A stretch of DNA of 16,110 nt, from contig PMCR01000227.1 in the NCBI GenBank assembly GCA_003155465.1, forward strand, positions 2,048 to 18,157, read 5' to 3'. The notes below the pieces were generated by a model. The model had not been told where the DNA came from. It searched no databases and saw only the letters and a program-made list of their open reading frames with translations. Positions within the stretch are counted from its first letter, which is position 1. The number at the start of each line of letters is the position of its first letter. Of this stretch, positions 14,496 to 16,110 are shown piece after piece. The position numbers and the translations under genes are program-made. The stretch is from Myxococcales bacterium (GTDB taxonomy: Bacteria > Myxococcota > Polyangia > Fen-1088).

Positions 14496-15635
14496 CTACT
14501 CGAAAGTTGGGTCGAAGGCAGAGGCGTGACCGGCCATGAATAGCAGAGTTCGCGTCCCAAGCACCTCGAGATACGTGAAACCGAGGACGAGCGCTGAGGG
14601 GTTGCCCTTGGAATTCATAGTACCTCGCCGACCGATGAAGATCTTGCCCCCTGCAGCTAGCTCGTCAGCGAACGCGCCAACTGCTTTGCTTCCGGACTGC
14701 CGTCGATTCGACGTGAGGAAGAGCCAGTTGACGCCGGCGTGCGCCTCGATGCGGACCACAGCCCCCAGGTTCAAGTCCAGCGACAGGCGGACCGGCGCCT
14801 TGAAGGAAAAAGGCATGACTCCGTCGGTGATTCCGTCGAAGCCCAGGCCAGCAACCGCCGCAAGCGCAACGGTCTGCTTGAACCAGTGACCCGGCCCCAG
14901 CAGGAAGTCAAAATCATAGCAGAGCCCAGACCCGCCCCCGAGCGCCCCATCCACCTCCATGGCAAGGGGCGTCTCGCTGTCAGACGCGAAGAAAACGTGG
15001 AGAGCAGCCGCGTAGACGCCCTTTCTTGCCACACCATTGCTTCCGCCCAGGCTGGAGTACTCGAATGCCCCAACTATGCTGCCTCCATCCGCGCGGTGTG
15101 GAACTTGCTCAGGCTCCTTTGGGCCCGCCGCGGGAGGCGGCTCGACGTTATCGGCCACGAGAGTCCGGCCATGCTCGCGCAGCTGGGCCAGAAGATAGGT
15201 CGGCAGCCTGGCCACGATTTGACGTGTGGCCAGCAGGCTGCCGCCCTTTGTCTCGTGCAGCTTCAAGGTCGCCACGAAGGCGTCCTCGATGTGCACTACA
15301 GAACCGGACACTACGAAGTCGGCGCCGATATTGCGCGCGGTCTCCACCTCGCAGTCCCCCTCTGTGCAGTCCTGCTTCCCCATGTCCTTGAGCAACACCA
15401 TTATGTTCGCGCGGGTCATGACCTGAACCCCACGCCCGGCCAACCCCTCAATCACCCCGACACGAACCGCATCTGCAGAAGCGTCCAGCAGGTCGCTCTT
15501 TATCTCTGCGCCCTTGAATTCCAGCACCGCCAGCAGCTTGCCTGCCGCCTGGGAGACTGCCAGCTGGCTGACCAGGACCGCGCACGCGAAGCCGATCAAG
15601 CTGGGCAAGCGCAGGGGCCGAGGCAGGACCGGCAT
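14496..15635 (-). CDS. Exported protein A: CsgG/FlgO-like domain plus putative beta-barrel
   Basis: The product is 379 residues. A signal peptide (LIGFACAVLV core) is probably cleaved after VSQA (residue 30). The CsgG/FlgO-like domain (about 31-160) has IKSDLLDASADAVRVGVIEG, VMTRANIMVLLKDMGKQDC, the cysteine pair C90/C95, and GADFVVSGSVVHIEDAFVA. A short Pro-rich linker leads to the C-terminal domain (about 188-379) with CYDFDFLLGPGHWFKQT and FLTSNRRQSGSKAVGAFADE. Where B and C have CAANxxKExxC, this protein has RGTMNSKGNPSA, so that cysteine pair is lost or never gained. It is the first gene of the array in transcription order and probably acts in the envelope. Family membership is clear; the function is not. 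Confidence 0.85.
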   Translation of the reverse strand: MPVLPRPLRLPSLIGFACAVLVSQLAVSQAAGKLLAVLEFKGAEIKSDLLDASADAVRVGVIEGLAGRGVQVMTRANIMVLLKDMGKQDCTEGDCEVETARNIGADFVVSGSVVHIEDAFVATLKLHETKGGSLLATRQIVARLPTYLLAQLREHGRTLVADNVEPPPAAGPKEPEQVPHRADGGSIVGAFEYSSLGGSNGVARKGVYAAALHVFFASDSETPLAMEVDGALGGGSGLCYDFDFLLGPGHWFKQTVALAAVAGLGFDGITDGVMPFSFKAPVRLSLDLNLGAVVRIEAHAGVNWLFLTSNRRQSGSKAVGAFADELAAGGKIFIGRRGTMNSKGNPSALVLGFTYLEVLGTRTLLFMAGHASAFDPTFE

Positions 15636-15675
15636 GGCGGTACTGTCTCACAGCGCCGACGGCCCTCGCAAGACC
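15636..15675 (-). promoter_or_regulatory. Conserved 40-bp 5' module of gene A
   Basis: This is the same gapless module as at 14347-14386 and 12838-12877, adjoining the gene A ATG. Conservation with the other copies fades just beyond GGTCTTGCGAGG, so its outer boundary is near 15675. Being the 5'-most copy, it should carry the array's promoter if the genes form one unit. Confidence 0.45.
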
Positions 15676-15751
15676 GAGTACCCATCGGCCAGCGCCAGCG
15701 GTCCATCGCTGTCGCTACACGATTTCGATCCTGGCCACGTGTCCTGTCGCC

Positions 15752-15824
15752 GATAGCGCCGCACCCGCCGATAGCGCCGCACCGGGATTGCGCCGCACCG
15801 ATAGGATAAGGATAGCGCCGCACC
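15752..15824. repeat. Four copies of a 14-bp GC-rich repeat upstream of gene A
   Basis: GATAGCGCCGCACC occurs exactly at 15752-15765, 15770-15783 and 15811-15824, and with one mismatch (GATTGCGCCGCACC) at 15786-15799. A weaker GGTAGCGCGGCG lies at 15837-15848. Start-to-start spacings are 18, 16 and 25 bp. The copies sit 115-190 bp before the gene A ATG. They could be binding sites for a regulator, a minisatellite-like expansion, or part of a mobile-element end. The short unit, uneven 2-11 bp gaps and lack of spacers rule against a CRISPR array. Confidence 0.75.
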
Positions 15825-15848
15825 GGTGTTGACCTCGGTAGCGCGGCG

Positions 15849-16013
15849 TTGCTGACCCGGAGCTGCCCGGCGACAGGCCACTCATCATATCGGCACGTGC
15901 GTTTCTCGCTGTTTTTCGACGGACGGCAGACGTGGGCGCCGCTACGTTTGCGCGTCGAGGGCAGACGTCGGCCCTGGCGAGGCGCCGCGGAAGAAGCGAA
16001 GGAGCGCCGTTGG
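15849..16013. other. Region with no recognisable gene
   Basis: No frame here reads as plausible protein on either strand, and no RNA gene or strong promoter was recognised. GGCAGACGT occurs twice (near 15925 and 15960). Together with the repeat block it makes about 340 bp of apparently non-coding DNA to the right of gene A's 5' module. Confidence 0.4.
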
Positions 16014-16110
16014 TCAGCTCGGCGGGGCGGTGGCGCCCAGCTCGGCGCACTTCACGCCGACGAAGCGATGCAACCACCATGTTCCGGCGGGGAAGATAGC
16101 CTCGCGGCCA
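16014..16110 (-). CDS. Possible C-terminus of a reading frame entering from the right
   Basis: The minus-strand frame from the window edge reads GREAIFPAGTWWLHRFVGVK, then CAELGATAPPS, and ends TGA at 16014-16016. The aromatic/basic composition looks protein-like and recalls C-termini of some transposase-related proteins, but I cannot name the family from 31 residues. The call rests on one short segment without a start. Confidence 0.2.
   Translation of the reverse strand, partial: GREAIFPAGTWWLHRFVGVKCAELGATAPPS

Noticed and set aside
14739..15809. 356-codon plus-strand open frame across gene A and its upstream region
   Set aside because: It is the antisense of the conserved signal-peptide and CsgG-like protein. 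The same shadow appears opposite B and C because those genes are paralogous.
15752..15824. CRISPR array
   Set aside because: The repeats are only 14 bp, separated by 2-11 bp with no spacer-sized gaps, and no cas gene is present.

Overview
The window is GC-rich, with strong third-position GC bias and long antisense open frames. Its gene families are a Ycf46-like AAA+ ATPase, a DUF4388/PATAN protein inside a chemosensory operon, and secreted CsgG/FlgO-like proteins carrying a 'GDCE...GADFVVSG' signature. Together these suggest a Myxococcota/Deltaproteobacteria-like bacterium. That assignment is inferred from gene content and was not tested by any search.

Left edge (1-941, minus): the 5' part of a Ycf46-like AAA+ ATPase, cut by the window end just after its Walker A motif. 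It diverges from the large plus-strand operon across a 242-bp intergenic region holding an inverted repeat.

Centre (1184-10643, plus): a compact eight-gene chemosensory operon. In order: single-domain response regulator, coiled-coil/GAF protein, DUF4388/PATAN + degenerate receiver + GAF-like protein, CheA, CheW, CheR, CheB, and a membrane methyl-accepting chemotaxis protein (MCP). Junctions from CheA onward overlap (mostly ATGA), so translation is probably coupled. The set can build one self-contained array: MCP signals through CheW to CheA; CheA phosphorylates the response regulator and CheB; CheR and CheB adjust receptor methylation. No flagellar, pilus, CheZ, CheC or CheD gene is present. 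The accessory PATAN and GAF proteins fit a system controlling something other than classical flagellar swimming, but that is inference. CheA has no recognisable P2 domain.

Junction (10644-11136): a stem-loop after the MCP gene, then a decayed integrase-type transposase remnant and a 43-codon reading frame of unknown nature.

Right part (11137-15635, minus): three tandem paralogues of exported proteins. Each has a signal peptide, a CsgG/FlgO-like domain and a glycine/aromatic-rich C-terminal domain that looks like a small outer-membrane beta-barrel. Transcription order is A (14496-15635), B (13108-14346), C (11137-12837). Each has its own conserved 40-bp 5' module ending at the start codon. 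Gene C carries two CsgG-like domains, and short blocks of near-identity between A, B and C indicate recent recombination or gene conversion. B has a possible lipoprotein cysteine; A lacks a C-terminal cysteine pair present in B and C.

Right edge (15636-16110): no convincing gene. It holds gene A's 5' module, four copies of a 14-bp GC-rich repeat, about 165 bp with nothing recognisable, and the possible tail of a minus-strand frame entering from outside.
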